Assembly: GCF_030167925.1 (NCBI RefSeq)
Contig: NZ_JASKUT010000001.1
Span: 372,001 to 436,000 of the forward strand
From: Paenibacillus silviterrae
GTDB lineage: Bacteria > Bacillota > Bacilli > Paenibacillales > NBRC-103111
Direction of reading: 5' to 3'
Length of the DNA stretch: 64,000 nucleotides
This document shows positions 37,408-47,002 of the stretch, piece after piece; the first letter of the stretch is position 1, and each line of letters opens with the position of its first letter. A model generated the notes under the pieces. It saw only the letters and a program-made list of their open reading frames with translations. It did no database searches and was not told the origin of the DNA. The position numbers were made by a program, and so were the translations under genes.

Positions 37408-37447
37408 ATGGGGCAGCCGAATCAGCGGCTGCCCCATTTGTCCTTTT
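37408..37447 (+). terminator. Rho-independent terminator
   Basis: A perfect 12-bp stem ATGGGGCAGCCG/CGGCTGCCCCAT with loop AATCAG is followed by TTGTCCTTTT. It separates the binding-protein genes from the two-component operon. Confidence 0.88.
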
Positions 37448-37457
37448 ATTTTTTCGT

Positions 37458-37485
37458 TTGATCTTATGGATGATTCTAGTAAAAT
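37458..37485 (+). promoter_or_regulatory. Possible promoter of the two-component operon
   Basis: TTGATC (37458-37463) and TAAAAT (37480-37485) are 16 bases apart, about 50 bases before the chosen GTG start. Confidence 0.45.
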
Positions 37486-37533
37486 AATAAGGTGTTATTT
37501 ATTAGTCAAGTGACAACGGAGAGGCGGTGTCTC

Positions 37534-39321
37534 GTGCCGGTCAAAAAACTGGTAGCCAAGTGGAAATCCTCGCTCAAATGGAAGCTGGTTTCGATTTTTG
37601 TGGCTATCGTACTAAGCAATTTGCTGGTGATTGCTTATTTGGTCAACGAACAGGTTACGAATGCGATTGAACACGATGACATTCAATTCAGCCGTCTTGT
37701 GCTCAAGCAGGCGAATCTGAACCTGGTCCGGTATCTGCAGGACTACGACCATTTTATGATAACGCTTGGAACGAGCCAAGAGCTGCAGGCTTGGACAAGC
37801 TTAAGCGGTGAGAAGGCGGCGGCATCGATCGTACCGTACTCTGTTATTCAGAGGGAATACATTCGCCCTTTCGCCAGCTCGCATCCCGAGCTCGTTTCCA
37901 TCTTTTTTTATAATAAGAACGGAAATGAAGTTCCCTACTCCCCTAAATACGGAATTCGTTATGGCTATTCGCTTCGTGCGGAGAGCTGGATTGACCAGGT
38001 TCCGCCGGTCGGGAATATGACCTTTATCGTCGAGCAAAGCAAGACCTATGTGGATACGGACCTGAAACCGCTCTCTTTTCCTGTAATTTCGATTATTAAG
38101 CGTTTCGGTTATAACGGCTCAACCTATGTGAAGATGGATATTTTGCCTACGCTTCTCCAGAGCATTCTCAATGAAATCAACCTGGGGGAGAATGGTGTCG
38201 GCCTGATCGTTGACGCTAAAGGTAAAATCATCGCCCATCCGCAAACCGACCGGTTTCAGACGCAGCTGGACAGCACCATGATGGATCGGATGACCGACTC
38301 CGACAAAGGGGCCTTCGTGCTGGACAACCCCAAGGAAATCGTGATCTTTGAGGCCATTGCCGGTACGAATTGGAAATCGGTCATTATCCTTCCATATCGT
38401 GAGATTGTAGGCAGCATCTATAAGATACGAAATGCCATGCTGATAACAACGGGCATTTGTCTCGTGCTGTCGGCGTTCCTGATCGTTCTTGTTTCTTCCT
38501 CCGTTACCCGGAGATTGACTACTATCCGACAGCGCATGAAGCAAACGGGCCAAGGCCAGATGGATGTTCCCGTTGCCGTAGAAGGGCAGGATGAAATTTC
38601 GAGTGTAGCGCAGTCGTATAACCTCATGCTGGAGGATTTGCAGCTGCATATTAAACGGCTCGCAGAATCGAAGCTGGTGGAGCAGCAATCGGTGCTGTTC
38701 TCGCTGCAATCCCAAATCGACGCTCATTTTCTGTATAATACTCTTGAAATCATTAACTCCATGGCCTCCAAAATCAAGCATAAGGAAATCGAGCAAATTA
38801 CCGTTTCTTTGGCACATATGTTTCGCTATACGGCCAGCTATAAAGTAACGGAGGTCACCCTTCGGGATGAGCTTCAGCACTTGAGACGGTATTTGGGAAT
38901 CATTCAAATTCGCTTCGGAGAGCTATTCACCTATGACCTGGAGGTAGATGAAGCGTGCCTGGATGTCAAATGCCTGAAGGTCATTCTCCAGCCGATTGCG
39001 GAAAATGCCGTGAAGCATGGCTTCGAGAAGACAGGAACGCCGATTCACTTAACCATTCGGATTAGGTTGGATAGCAGGAAGGAACAGGTAATGGTAACGT
39101 TCGCCGATAACGGAAAGGGCTTTGAGCCGGAGAAGCTGACAGAGCTTCAGGGGCAATTGCGCAGCTCGAATCTGCAGTATTCCGAGTTCAAAAGGATCGG
39201 TTTGCTGAATATCCAGTATCGGTTGATTACGAGGTATCATGAGACTGCTGCCGGAATTGACATTTTCAATCGGGAAGAGGGCGGAGCCGTCGTTTCTCTC
39301 ACGTTTCCACTGAATACATGA
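37534..39321 (+). CDS. YesM-type sensor histidine kinase
   Basis: The 595-residue membrane kinase has TM1 at about 18-37, an extracellular dCache-like sensor, TM2 at about 302-322 and HAMP. The His_kinase motif reads SLQSQIDAHFLYNTLE (H398; QIDAH replaces the usual QINPH). The HATPase part includes ENAVKHGF and FADNGKGFEP. It autophosphorylates and passes phosphate to the following regulator. The frame is open from 37492, but GGAGAGG precedes the GTG at 37534. It probably senses an oligosaccharide, perhaps through a binding lipoprotein. Confidence 0.92.
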   Translation: MPVKKLVAKWKSSLKWKLVSIFVAIVLSNLLVIAYLVNEQVTNAIEHDDIQFSRLVLKQANLNLVRYLQDYDHFMITLGTSQELQAWTSLSGEKAAASIVPYSVIQREYIRPFASSHPELVSIFFYNKNGNEVPYSPKYGIRYGYSLRAESWIDQVPPVGNMTFIVEQSKTYVDTDLKPLSFPVISIIKRFGYNGSTYVKMDILPTLLQSILNEINLGENGVGLIVDAKGKIIAHPQTDRFQTQLDSTMMDRMTDSDKGAFVLDNPKEIVIFEAIAGTNWKSVIILPYREIVGSIYKIRNAMLITTGICLVLSAFLIVLVSSSVTRRLTTIRQRMKQTGQGQMDVPVAVEGQDEISSVAQSYNLMLEDLQLHIKRLAESKLVEQQSVLFSLQSQIDAHFLYNTLEIINSMASKIKHKEIEQITVSLAHMFRYTASYKVTEVTLRDELQHLRRYLGIIQIRFGELFTYDLEVDEACLDVKCLKVILQPIAENAVKHGFEKTGTPIHLTIRIRLDSRKEQVMVTFADNGKGFEPEKLTELQGQLRSSNLQYSEFKRIGLLNIQYRLITRYHETAAGIDIFNREEGGAVVSLTFPLNT

Positions 39322-39340
39322 TTTAGAACGGAGGGGTGCA

Positions 39341-40441
39341 ATGAAAAGGATACTTATCGTGGATGACGAGCAGCACATTAGGGAAGGGATCGCAGCCAAG
39401 ATCGAGCAATGTGAGGAAGCTGCCTACCTGATCAGCGGAGAGGCCGCAAGCGGCACACAAGCGCTGGATTGGTTAGCCTCTCATTTCGCGGACATTTGCA
39501 TTACCGACATTCGGATGCCCGTGATGGACGGGCTCGAGCTAATCCGCTGCATCAAAGAAAAGTACCCCTGGATGCTTTGTATCATCGTGTCAAGCTATGA
39601 TGATTTTCACTATGCCAAACAAGCGCTTCAGCTCGGCGTGAAGGATTATATACTCAAGCCTATCGACCGGGAGATGCTGCAGGAGTCGCTGGCTGGCGTA
39701 GCCATGACGATCCAGCAGAATCGTCTTGACCGGGCCTTTCAAATTTTGGTTGAGAAGATGCACCCTTCCCAAGGGCTCATGAACCGCTGGAAGGATCTTC
39801 TGGAGACCAGGCAATTCAGCAATTATCCTCTTCTCGTGGTGGACACTCTCCAGATGTTCGAGGATTGGGTACATACGGATTATTATTTGTTCGATGCGTT
39901 GACAGCGAAGTGGATTGAGATGGTGGCTAAGGAATTGAACCTGGAGATGCCTGGGCAGGAGGAGCTGCGAAGCGGTGACTGGGGTGATACGGAGCTTACA
40001 CTGCGCCATGACTCGGCGCGTTTCTATTTTCGCTTGGGCGCCGTGATGCGTCTCGAGAAGGGCATGTTAAGCCTGATTGAGGTGCTGAAGAACAGTTATC
40101 AGCATGAGAATGTAAAGATAATACGCCAAGTCAAACATTACATCGATGAACATTATGCCGAGAAAATCAATCTGGAGGAGCTTGCCGATCTAATCCCAAT
40201 CAGTCGGTCCTATCTGGCGGTATTGTTTAAGCAGAGCACGGGACAAACGGTTTGGAACTATCTTGTTGAGGTACGGATGAAGAATGCGAAGCTGCTGCTC
40301 CTGGATCAGAAGCTTAGAATCTACGAGGTGGCCGGTAAAGTCGGCTATGAGAACAGCGAACATTTCTCCAAGCTCTTTAAAGAATACTATGGGGTCTCCC
40401 CCAAAGACTACAGGCGCATGGTGGATCTTCATGTAGAATAA
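39341..40441 (+). CDS. YesN-type response regulator, AraC output
   Basis: The 366-residue protein has a receiver domain (ILIVDDEQHIREG) with normal phosphoacceptor D56 in CITDIRMPVMDG and KDYILKP. A linker leads to an AraC-type DNA-binding domain (INLEELADLIPISRSYLAVL; LRIYEVAGKVGYENSEHFSK; GVSPKDYRR). It lies 19 bp behind its kinase. It probably activates the next operon (binding protein and two permeases). Confidence 0.93.
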   Translation: MKRILIVDDEQHIREGIAAKIEQCEEAAYLISGEAASGTQALDWLASHFADICITDIRMPVMDGLELIRCIKEKYPWMLCIIVSSYDDFHYAKQALQLGVKDYILKPIDREMLQESLAGVAMTIQQNRLDRAFQILVEKMHPSQGLMNRWKDLLETRQFSNYPLLVVDTLQMFEDWVHTDYYLFDALTAKWIEMVAKELNLEMPGQEELRSGDWGDTELTLRHDSARFYFRLGAVMRLEKGMLSLIEVLKNSYQHENVKIIRQVKHYIDEHYAEKINLEELADLIPISRSYLAVLFKQSTGQTVWNYLVEVRMKNAKLLLLDQKLRIYEVAGKVGYENSEHFSKLFKEYYGVSPKDYRRMVDLHVE

Positions 40442-40452
40442 GCTCATAGGAT

Positions 40453-40489
40453 CGAACAAGCCCGGTTTGCAAGCAACTGGGTTTGTTCG
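40453..40489 (+). terminator. Terminator-like hairpin after the regulator gene
   Basis: CGAACAA/TTGTTCG plus CCC/GGG pair across an 11-base loop. No T-tract follows, so it may be a processing or attenuating structure. Confidence 0.4.
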
Positions 40490-40505
40490 TGCGACCGGAA
40501 TGATT

Positions 40506-40573
40506 CGTAGAACGATTACTATGGTTTTTAATATATTGCCTTCTTGTCCCTAAGCAAGGAAATAGTGGATAAT
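40506..40573 (+). promoter_or_regulatory. Regulatory box and promoter of the binding-protein operon
   Basis: A 43-bp block (40506-40548) matches 27541-27583 at about 36 positions, including TTTTTAA and TATTGCCTT. TTGTCC (40544-40549) and GATAAT (40568-40573), 18 bases apart, form a candidate promoter. The block is a likely YesN-type regulator site. Confidence 0.65.
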
Positions 40574-40619
40574 AAAGTAACAAGGGGAACAATAACTAGA
40601 AATGAGTAGGGGGGCATTT

Positions 40620-42284
40620 ATGAAAAAGCCAGTAATCGCGTTATCCGGTATTATGCTGGGCATGACCGCTTTGCTTGCGGCGTGCGGAGGTGACGGTAAC
40701 ACGACAGGAGCCTCCGGGAATAGCAAAGGTGACATCAAGATGACCCCCGTGGGAACGTATCCCATTGTGAATGAAAAAACAACCCTTAAGGTCTTCACGA
40801 AACAAGACGTAAATGTGGAGAATTATGAAACCAACGAATTCACCAAATGGTATGAGGACAAGACGAATGTAAAAGTGGAATGGGAGGTCGTGCCGGGCTC
40901 CGCCATGAAGGAAAAGCTTCAGGTGAAGCTGGCGGGAGGCGATCTCCCTGATATCTTCATGTCCTCCGGAATTTCGGACAGCCAGCTGGTCGGTTACGGA
41001 AGTCAAGGCTTGTTCTTGCCCTTGAATGAATTGATCCATCAATACGCGCCGAATGTGAAACGTATGATCGAAAAAGCACCGTATTTAAGCCACTATTTAT
41101 ACGCGCCGGACGGGAAAATTTACTCCATTCCGAACGTAGGGGAAACCTTCCATGCCACCATGCCGAAGAAGCTGTGGATTTACAAGCCTTGGCTGGATAA
41201 GCTGGGCCTGCAGGTGCCAACTACCCTGGAGGAATATTATAACGTGCTGAAGGCGTTCAAAACCCAGGATCCGAACGGAAACGGCAAGGCCGACGAAATC
41301 CCGCTGTCCGGCGCCAATGGAACCACCAACGGAAACAATGAAATCGAGAGCTTCTTTATGCAATCGTTTCTTTTCTACGACCGTTCGAATTATTTGATGC
41401 TCGATAACGGCAAAGTGGAGTTCTCTGCGGATAAGCCGGCTTATAGGGAAGGACTCAGATACTTAAGAAAATTGGTACAGGAGGGGCTTTTGCAGCCCGA
41501 CGCATTCATCCAGGACCGCAAGGCGCTGACCGCGCTGGCTGAGGACCCGTCGGGGTCGAGACTGGGCTCGGCAACCGCGCTTTATTGGGGGAACCTGTCG
41601 ATTGACAACGGGCCGAGCGGAAGATACAAGGAGTATGTCCCTGTGCCGATCCTGGCCGGTCCCGACGGGAAACGATATGGGTTCGATCGGGGTTATGGCG
41701 TGGACAACGGCGCCTTCGTCATCACCAAGGATGCCAAAAATCCGCAAATGGCCATGCGGTGGATCGATTGGTTCTTTAACGAGGATGCCAAGCTGGCGGA
41801 GGGCATGAGCGATTATTTAGGCAAGGAGGGCGTAGGCTGGAAAAAACCGGAGCCCGGCACCAAAGGACTTGACGGCGGTCCGGCAACGTACCAAATGCTC
41901 GTTCCGTTCGGTACCAAGAACAATTTCCGCTGGTCCCAAACGGCGCCTCGCTTCCAGGATCTAAGCTTCCGTAACGGCATTGCGGCAACGAAGGAAGCGG
42001 AAACGGAGGTTCGGCTGCAGCAGATCACGAAGGATTATTATAAACCGTATTCGGCGGCGGAGCGGTATGTGCCGCATATGTATTTCTCCGATGAGGATCT
42101 GGCCAAGTTCGGCGATATTCAGAAAAGCATTACCACCGTCGTACAGGATTTCATGCTGAAATTCGTGACGGGAACGCTTGATATCGATAAGGATTGGGAC
42201 AAATACATCAAAGAGCTGGAAAATGCCGGAGTGAAATCCTACACCCAAATTATTCAAGCGAACTACGCCAAATTGAAAAAGTAA
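40620..42284 (+). CDS. Extracellular solute-binding lipoprotein (LplA-like)
   Basis: The 554-residue lipoprotein has lipobox LLAAC (Cys 22). The body is LplA-type (FTKQDVNVENY, GDLPDIFMSSG, QYAPNVKRMIEKAP, KIYSIPNVG). AGTAGGGGGG precedes the ATG at 40620. It binds an oligosaccharide for the two permeases that follow. Its operon has its own promoter with the regulator box shared with the orphan regulator gene. Confidence 0.93.
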   Translation: MKKPVIALSGIMLGMTALLAACGGDGNTTGASGNSKGDIKMTPVGTYPIVNEKTTLKVFTKQDVNVENYETNEFTKWYEDKTNVKVEWEVVPGSAMKEKLQVKLAGGDLPDIFMSSGISDSQLVGYGSQGLFLPLNELIHQYAPNVKRMIEKAPYLSHYLYAPDGKIYSIPNVGETFHATMPKKLWIYKPWLDKLGLQVPTTLEEYYNVLKAFKTQDPNGNGKADEIPLSGANGTTNGNNEIESFFMQSFLFYDRSNYLMLDNGKVEFSADKPAYREGLRYLRKLVQEGLLQPDAFIQDRKALTALAEDPSGSRLGSATALYWGNLSIDNGPSGRYKEYVPVPILAGPDGKRYGFDRGYGVDNGAFVITKDAKNPQMAMRWIDWFFNEDAKLAEGMSDYLGKEGVGWKKPEPGTKGLDGGPATYQMLVPFGTKNNFRWSQTAPRFQDLSFRNGIAATKEAETEVRLQQITKDYYKPYSAAERYVPHMYFSDEDLAKFGDIQKSITTVVQDFMLKFVTGTLDIDKDWDKYIKELENAGVKSYTQIIQANYAKLKK

Positions 42285-42361
42285 GAGGATGCCCGGAGGA
42301 TGCTTCGTAAGTAAGGGGCGATCACCGGGCCTTTTCATTAGGAAAAAGGAGAGTACAGGGT

Positions 42362-43327
42362 ATGCCGAACAACGCGGAAGTGAAATCTCCTGCTATACTC
42401 CGTACGCTGGAAAAACCGGGCAGCGGCGCCATGAAGAGGATCCGGGACAACTGGCAGCTATATCTGCTGCTGCTGGTTCCGTTCCTATATGTCATTATTT
42501 TCCACTATGTTCCTATGTACGGACTTATCATTGCCTTTAAAAATTATAGTGTTGTGAAAGGCGTGCTTGGCAGCAAGTGGGTGGGTTTGGTTCATTTCGA
42601 GCGTTTTTTCCATTCCTATGACTTCTGGCTGGTGTTGAAAAATACGCTGCAGCTGAGCTTGTTCAACCTGCTGGTAGGCTTTCCGGCCCCCATTCTGCTT
42701 GCGTTATGCATCAACTATTTGCCCGGCCGGCGGTTTCGAAATGTGCTGCAGATGACTACCTATGCACCGCACTTTATTTCCGTGGTTGTCATTGTAGGCA
42801 TCATCGTACAGCTGCTCTCCCGGGAGGGGCTGGTCAATGACATCATCACCGCGTTGGGCGGACAGCCGGTCAATTTCCTCGGTACCCCGGACTATTTTAA
42901 GTCCATCTATGTGCTCTCAGGCGTGTGGCAGCAAGCAGGCTGGGGCTCCATTATTTATTTGGCAGCCCTCGCGGGCATCGATCCTCAGCTTCATGAGGCC
43001 GCAACGATCGATGGTGCCAGCAAGGTAAGGCGAATCTGGCACATTGATCTGCCCGGCATTCTCCCTACTATTGTCATTCTGCTGATTCTCGATGTCGGAA
43101 GAATCATGAATGTCGGCTTCCAGAAGGTGCTGCTGCTTCAAAATCCGTTGACCGTACAAGCCTCGGAGGTTATTGATACGTATGTTTATAAAGTAGGAAT
43201 CATTTCCGGGATGCCGAACTTTTCCTATGCGGCTGCCATCGGGCTGTTCAAATCGATTATCGGATTCATCCTCATTATTACTGTCAATCGTATCGCCAAA
43301 AAAGTCAATGATACCAGCTTGTGGTAA
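42362..43327 (+). CDS. Sugar ABC transporter permease, LplB type
   Basis: The 321-residue permease has six spans and the EAA loop EAATIDGASKVRRIWHIDLP. The motif AFKNYSVVKGVLGSKWVG in the first loop is typical of LplB/YtcP proteins. AAAAAGGAGAG precedes the ATG. It pairs with the next gene, 12 bp downstream. Confidence 0.93.
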   Translation: MPNNAEVKSPAILRTLEKPGSGAMKRIRDNWQLYLLLLVPFLYVIIFHYVPMYGLIIAFKNYSVVKGVLGSKWVGLVHFERFFHSYDFWLVLKNTLQLSLFNLLVGFPAPILLALCINYLPGRRFRNVLQMTTYAPHFISVVVIVGIIVQLLSREGLVNDIITALGGQPVNFLGTPDYFKSIYVLSGVWQQAGWGSIIYLAALAGIDPQLHEAATIDGASKVRRIWHIDLPGILPTIVILLILDVGRIMNVGFQKVLLLQNPLTVQASEVIDTYVYKVGIISGMPNFSYAAAIGLFKSIIGFILIITVNRIAKKVNDTSLW

Positions 43328-43339
43328 GGAGGCGGCGGC

Positions 43340-44236
43340 GTGAGAGAAACCGCACTGATGAAAGAATCCGGGGGCGACAGGCTGTTCACGGCATTCATCT
43401 GTTGCTTGGCCGGTATCATATTACTGCTTGTATTATATCCGCTTGTTTATGTGGTGAGCGCTTCCTTCAGCTCTCCTACGGCGCTTATGTCCGGGAAGGT
43501 ATGGTTGTTTCCCGTCGAGCCGGGGCTGGCAGGTTACCGGGCTGTGATTGAGCATAAGGAGGTGTGGACAGGCTACTCCAACAGTCTATTCTATACCGTG
43601 GTCGGAACGGCGATTAACGTCATCATTACTATTGCAGCGGCCTACCCCTTATCCCGCAAGGATTTGGACGGAAGAAAATTCATCCTGCTGCTGTTTACCT
43701 TTACGATGATCTTCTCCGGCGGGATGATACCCACCTATCTTCTTGTGAAAAACCTCGGATTGCTGAACACCCGGTGGGCGCTTCTCATTCCGAATGCGAT
43801 GAATGTATTTCATGTGATCGTCATGATGTCCTTCTTCCGTTCTTCAATTCCCGATGAATTGCTGGAATCGGCCAAGATGGACGGCTGCAGCAACCTTCGC
43901 TTCTTATGGAGCATTGTCCTGCCGCTTTCGGGCTCGATTATTGCAGTAACGACGTTGTTCTACGCTGTGGAGCACTGGAATAGCTTTTTTGAAGCGTTAC
44001 TTTATTTGTCGGACAAAAACATGTACCCGCTCCAAACTTTTCTGCGTGAAATTCTCCTATTGAATACGGCAGATGACCTGACCTCCAATATAGCGGATCA
44101 GAACCAGCGTCTCTATTTGAATGAACTGTTGAAGTATTCCTTGATTATTTTTGCAAGCGTGCCGCTTCTGGTCATGTACCCATTTGTACAGAAGCACTTC
44201 GTCAAAGGGGTTATGATCGGGTCGATTAAAGGGTAG
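43340..44236 (+). CDS. Sugar ABC transporter permease, LplC/YtcP type
   Basis: The 298-residue permease has six spans and EAA-like loop ELLESAKMDGCSNLRFLWSI. The C-terminus KHFVKGVMIGSIKG is near-identical in style to the other LplC-type protein here. GTG start after AAGGAGG. It closes the transport operon before a terminator and the right 28-bp repeat. Confidence 0.93.
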   Translation: MRETALMKESGGDRLFTAFICCLAGIILLLVLYPLVYVVSASFSSPTALMSGKVWLFPVEPGLAGYRAVIEHKEVWTGYSNSLFYTVVGTAINVIITIAAAYPLSRKDLDGRKFILLLFTFTMIFSGGMIPTYLLVKNLGLLNTRWALLIPNAMNVFHVIVMMSFFRSSIPDELLESAKMDGCSNLRFLWSIVLPLSGSIIAVTTLFYAVEHWNSFFEALLYLSDKNMYPLQTFLREILLLNTADDLTSNIADQNQRLYLNELLKYSLIIFASVPLLVMYPFVQKHFVKGVMIGSIKG

Positions 44237-44242
44237 TGGCAT

Positions 44243-44304
44243 AAAAAAAGGAGAGGCGGTCGCCCCAGGCAGGCAAAACCTGCTTGAGGTGACCGTCTCT
44301 TTTT
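44243..44304. terminator. Bidirectional terminator
   Basis: A long stem (AGAGGCGGTC.CC pairing with GG.GACCGTCTCT, plus an inner stem) has A7 on the left and T5 on the right. It serves the permease operon on the plus strand and the pyruvyl-transferase-family gene on the minus strand. Confidence 0.85.
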
Positions 44305-44332
44305 GTGAGGGAGCTTGGTGGTCCTATGAACT
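44305..44332 (+). repeat. 28-bp direct repeat, right copy
   Basis: Identical to 36039-36066. It starts immediately after the terminator and includes an ATG AAC that reads only eight codons (MNYINAST) to a stop, so the gene start here is a scar. Confidence 0.9.
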
Positions 44333-44364
44333 ATATAAACGCCTCTACTTAATAGGTAAGAGAC

Positions 44365-45306
44365 TCATTTTTTCGTTTTTATGGAGGCTGAACCGATCCG
44401 GTATGTCCATGTCTTGTAATAAGAGGAATTTTTGCCGTAGGAGTTGTCAATCAGAACATTTTTCTTGCTCATGAGGCAGGCGAGGATATGGCCGTGAAGT
44501 CGGGAGGTCATGATTTCATCATGCTGGCTGAAAGCAATGATCGCCTTGTGAATCAGCTTCTCCGCGATTTTATACCAAAGCTGGGCCAATTCCGTGGAAT
44601 TGGCAGCTCCCTTCGAATCTTTATGTCTCTGTATCATCCCGCGAATATCGTGAAGTTCATTCTTCGAGAGTAAATTTTTCCAATCGATCGCGTTAGCTTT
44701 CACCGCCGGATGCAAGCCCTTTTTCTTTTCTACGTCTTTACGCAGCAGATAGAGCGTCTTTGCTTTGTGCTTAGCTTTTAACGGACGAATAGGCCATAGC
44801 TGATGAGCCATATCGGGCATGACGCGTATATGGCGGCTAAAGTCGGTCACTCGATACAAACTTAACGAGTCCCTGACAAAAATGTGAAGATCTTCATGCT
44901 TAGAGAAAATACCCCTTGCCTTGCTGTAATTTTCTTTGTTCTGGAAGTAAACGGTTTGTGGAAGGATGACGATTCGGTGGCGGGGGTATTCTGCAATAAC
45001 TCTCTCCCGCAGCGCCTGATGCGGACCGTAGATATCTCCGAAATTACCTCCCCCATGGCAGACGATGATATGGTCGGACGGGATGGATAGCTTCTCCGGA
45101 AAATTGAAGTAGCTGTATCTGGCGAGGACGTTTATTTTATAGTCTTTGAAGAACTGTTCAGTTCCCTTGAATATAAGCAAATCACCGATGTTGCCGTGGA
45201 CGGGATAGTCCAGGTAAACAACATTGGAGCCCGGGGGGATGACTGCTGTAATCTCTGAGAGTTTTGCCTTGAGCATGTCCATGGGAGATTTACGCTTAAG
45301 CGGCAC
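44365..45306 (-). CDS. Polysaccharide pyruvyl transferase family protein
   Basis: The 313-residue protein has GNIGDLLIFKGTEQFF near the N-terminus, CHGGGNFGDIYG, RDSLSLYRV, and TSRLHGHILACLM. These are the PF04230 blocks found in EpsI/EpsO/CsaB-like proteins. It probably adds pyruvate ketal to a sugar of an extracellular or cell-wall polysaccharide. GGAGG lies nine bases before the GTG at 45306; a GTG at 45315 is too close to it. It diverges from two glycosyltransferase genes of the same cassette. Confidence 0.88.
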   Translation of the reverse strand: MPLKRKSPMDMLKAKLSEITAVIPPGSNVVYLDYPVHGNIGDLLIFKGTEQFFKDYKINVLARYSYFNFPEKLSIPSDHIIVCHGGGNFGDIYGPHQALRERVIAEYPRHRIVILPQTVYFQNKENYSKARGIFSKHEDLHIFVRDSLSLYRVTDFSRHIRVMPDMAHQLWPIRPLKAKHKAKTLYLLRKDVEKKKGLHPAVKANAIDWKNLLSKNELHDIRGMIQRHKDSKGAANSTELAQLWYKIAEKLIHKAIIAFSQHDEIMTSRLHGHILACLMSKKNVLIDNSYGKNSSYYKTWTYRIGSASIKTKK

Positions 45307-45466
45307 TAGAATCACCCTCCTGAGGTTAGATGGTTTCCCATATTATATGTCTGATAAAGCAAAAAGGAATGGTCAAATGATTAACTTTTATAAAATATGC
45401 TGCTCACCTATTTCATGCAGTGAAAGGTATGAATACTATGAGGAAAAGATCCCGAGGAGGGAGACT

Positions 45467-46162
45467 ATGTTCGAAAAAATGTCTGTTCTGTTGCCTTATA
45501 TGCCTGATTATGGGCCAAGGGATGCTGCTCTGAAGTGGGTGAAAAAATACTATCAGACGATGATGCCCGAGATCGAGCTGTGCATTGGAGTATCTACCGA
45601 GAAGGCGTTTAGTAGGTCGCAAGGGATGAATTTAGCTGCAAAGAAGGCGACTAGAGATATTTTCGTTATTGCAGACGGTGATATTTTTTATAATCCAGCC
45701 ATATTGATCGATGCAGCCAAGCTACTCAACCAGTATGCTTGGGTGATTCCGTTTCACCATGAAAAAATAATTAACTTGTCCGAGAGCAATACAAAGGAGA
45801 TTTTGAAGAGCAAGCCGTCGTGGCCTCCAAAGGTTGAGATTAAGAATTATAAGGTAGAGAAACGCGAAAAAGATTTCGCTGGTAAAATCAATGTCATACA
45901 CCGTAAGACTTACTTTAAAGTCGGGGGGTTTGACGAAAGATTCGTCGGATATGGCTGGGAGGATAATGCCTTTCAGAACGCGGTCAGTACCCTATGCGGT
46001 CCCCACAAGAGGCTGAATCGGAAGCTGTACCATCTATGGCACCCGCCAGTGAAAGGCAAAGGGAATCCTCATTGGGAGAAGAACAAGGTGCTTGGCTTAA
46101 AGTATCGTGAAGCGAACGGGAATAAGGAGGCTATGAGGAAGCTTCTGGAGGGACGCATATGA
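45467..46162 (+). CDS. Glycosyltransferase with galactosyltransferase-type C-terminal domain
   Basis: The 231-residue protein has a GT-A-like fold. The DXD motif is in VIADGDIFYN (D70, D72). The C-terminal block GGFDERFVGYGWEDNAF (153-169) matches the acceptor domain of beta-4-galactosyl/N-acetylgalactosaminyltransferases. A longer frame starts at 45224, but GAGGAGG precedes the ATG at 45467, which is chosen. Its stop overlaps the next start by four bases. It adds a sugar to a surface glycan; donor unknown. Confidence 0.85.
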   Translation: MFEKMSVLLPYMPDYGPRDAALKWVKKYYQTMMPEIELCIGVSTEKAFSRSQGMNLAAKKATRDIFVIADGDIFYNPAILIDAAKLLNQYAWVIPFHHEKIINLSESNTKEILKSKPSWPPKVEIKNYKVEKREKDFAGKINVIHRKTYFKVGGFDERFVGYGWEDNAFQNAVSTLCGPHKRLNRKLYHLWHPPVKGKGNPHWEKNKVLGLKYREANGNKEAMRKLLEGRI

Positions 46163-46995
46163 AGAAATCGAAGGCAACCGATAAGCCGGCAGTTTCCATA
46201 CGCTGTCTAGGGAAAATTGGGAGATTCGGAAACCAGGTGTTCCAGTATGCGTTTGTTAAAGTCTATGCTCATAAATATAACCTGAGAGTAGAAACTCCGG
46301 AATGGATAGGACAATATTTATTCGGACACAAGGATCCGCCAATCCAAGCAAAGTATAAGCATATTATGGATAAAAAGCTTCGCAAGGTTCCGCATCTGTT
46401 AACAGCCCGCAAGCCGCATTATAAGAACGTAGATTTGAAGGGTTATTTCCTGTTTCATCCCCAAGTATATGCATCATATAAGTCGTATTTCCGATCACTG
46501 TTTCAGCCGGTGCCCGAGGTGCGCTCCGTTGTAGAGAAGGGTTTAGGACTCCTCAAATCGAGGGGCAATACCATCGTTGGACTGCATTTGAGAAGGGGAG
46601 ACTTCTTAGCGAACCAGCACCGGAAGAGATATCAGAAATTTTTCCCTGTCGTTCCCAACGAGTGGTATATCGCTTGGCTGCGCAGCATATGGGGGAAGCT
46701 GGATAACCCTGTTTTATTTATTGCTAGTGACGAGCCTGAGCTTGTATTGCCGGATTTCCGCGAATTCAAGCCGGTAACCTCCAGCGATTTGAACATGAGT
46801 TTACCTAAAGCAAGCTTTTATCCAGATTATTATATTTTATCGAATTGCGATATACTCGCCATTTCATACAGTACCTTCTCCTATTCAGCCAGCATGCTGA
46901 ATAGAAGAGGGAAATTATTCGTCAGGCCGATCATGGAGCTGAAAAAGCTGGTGCCATACGACCCTTGGAACAGTAAGGTGAAGCCGTACCAGTAA
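46159..46995 (+). CDS. GT11-family alpha-1,2-fucosyltransferase
   Basis: The 278-residue protein has the GT11 signatures GRFGNQVFQYAF (21-32) and GLHLRRGDF (141-149), the latter binding the GDP-fucose. It also has the late motif ILSNCDILAISYSTFSYSA. It transfers L-fucose, probably alpha-1,2 to galactose. It is translationally coupled to the upstream glycosyltransferase through an ATGA overlap. A GDP-fucose synthase remnant lies directly downstream, so donor supply must now come from elsewhere, or the enzyme uses a related donor. Confidence 0.9.
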   Translation: MKKSKATDKPAVSIRCLGKIGRFGNQVFQYAFVKVYAHKYNLRVETPEWIGQYLFGHKDPPIQAKYKHIMDKKLRKVPHLLTARKPHYKNVDLKGYFLFHPQVYASYKSYFRSLFQPVPEVRSVVEKGLGLLKSRGNTIVGLHLRRGDFLANQHRKRYQKFFPVVPNEWYIAWLRSIWGKLDNPVLFIASDEPELVLPDFREFKPVTSSDLNMSLPKASFYPDYYILSNCDILAISYSTFSYSASMLNRRGKLFVRPIMELKKLVPYDPWNSKVKPYQ

Positions 46996-47002
46996 AAAAT
47001 TG

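Noticed and set aside
45224..45466. N-terminal extension of the glycosyltransferase
   Set aside because: It overlaps the divergent pyruvyl-transferase gene start, and GAGGAGG sits right before the ATG at 45467.
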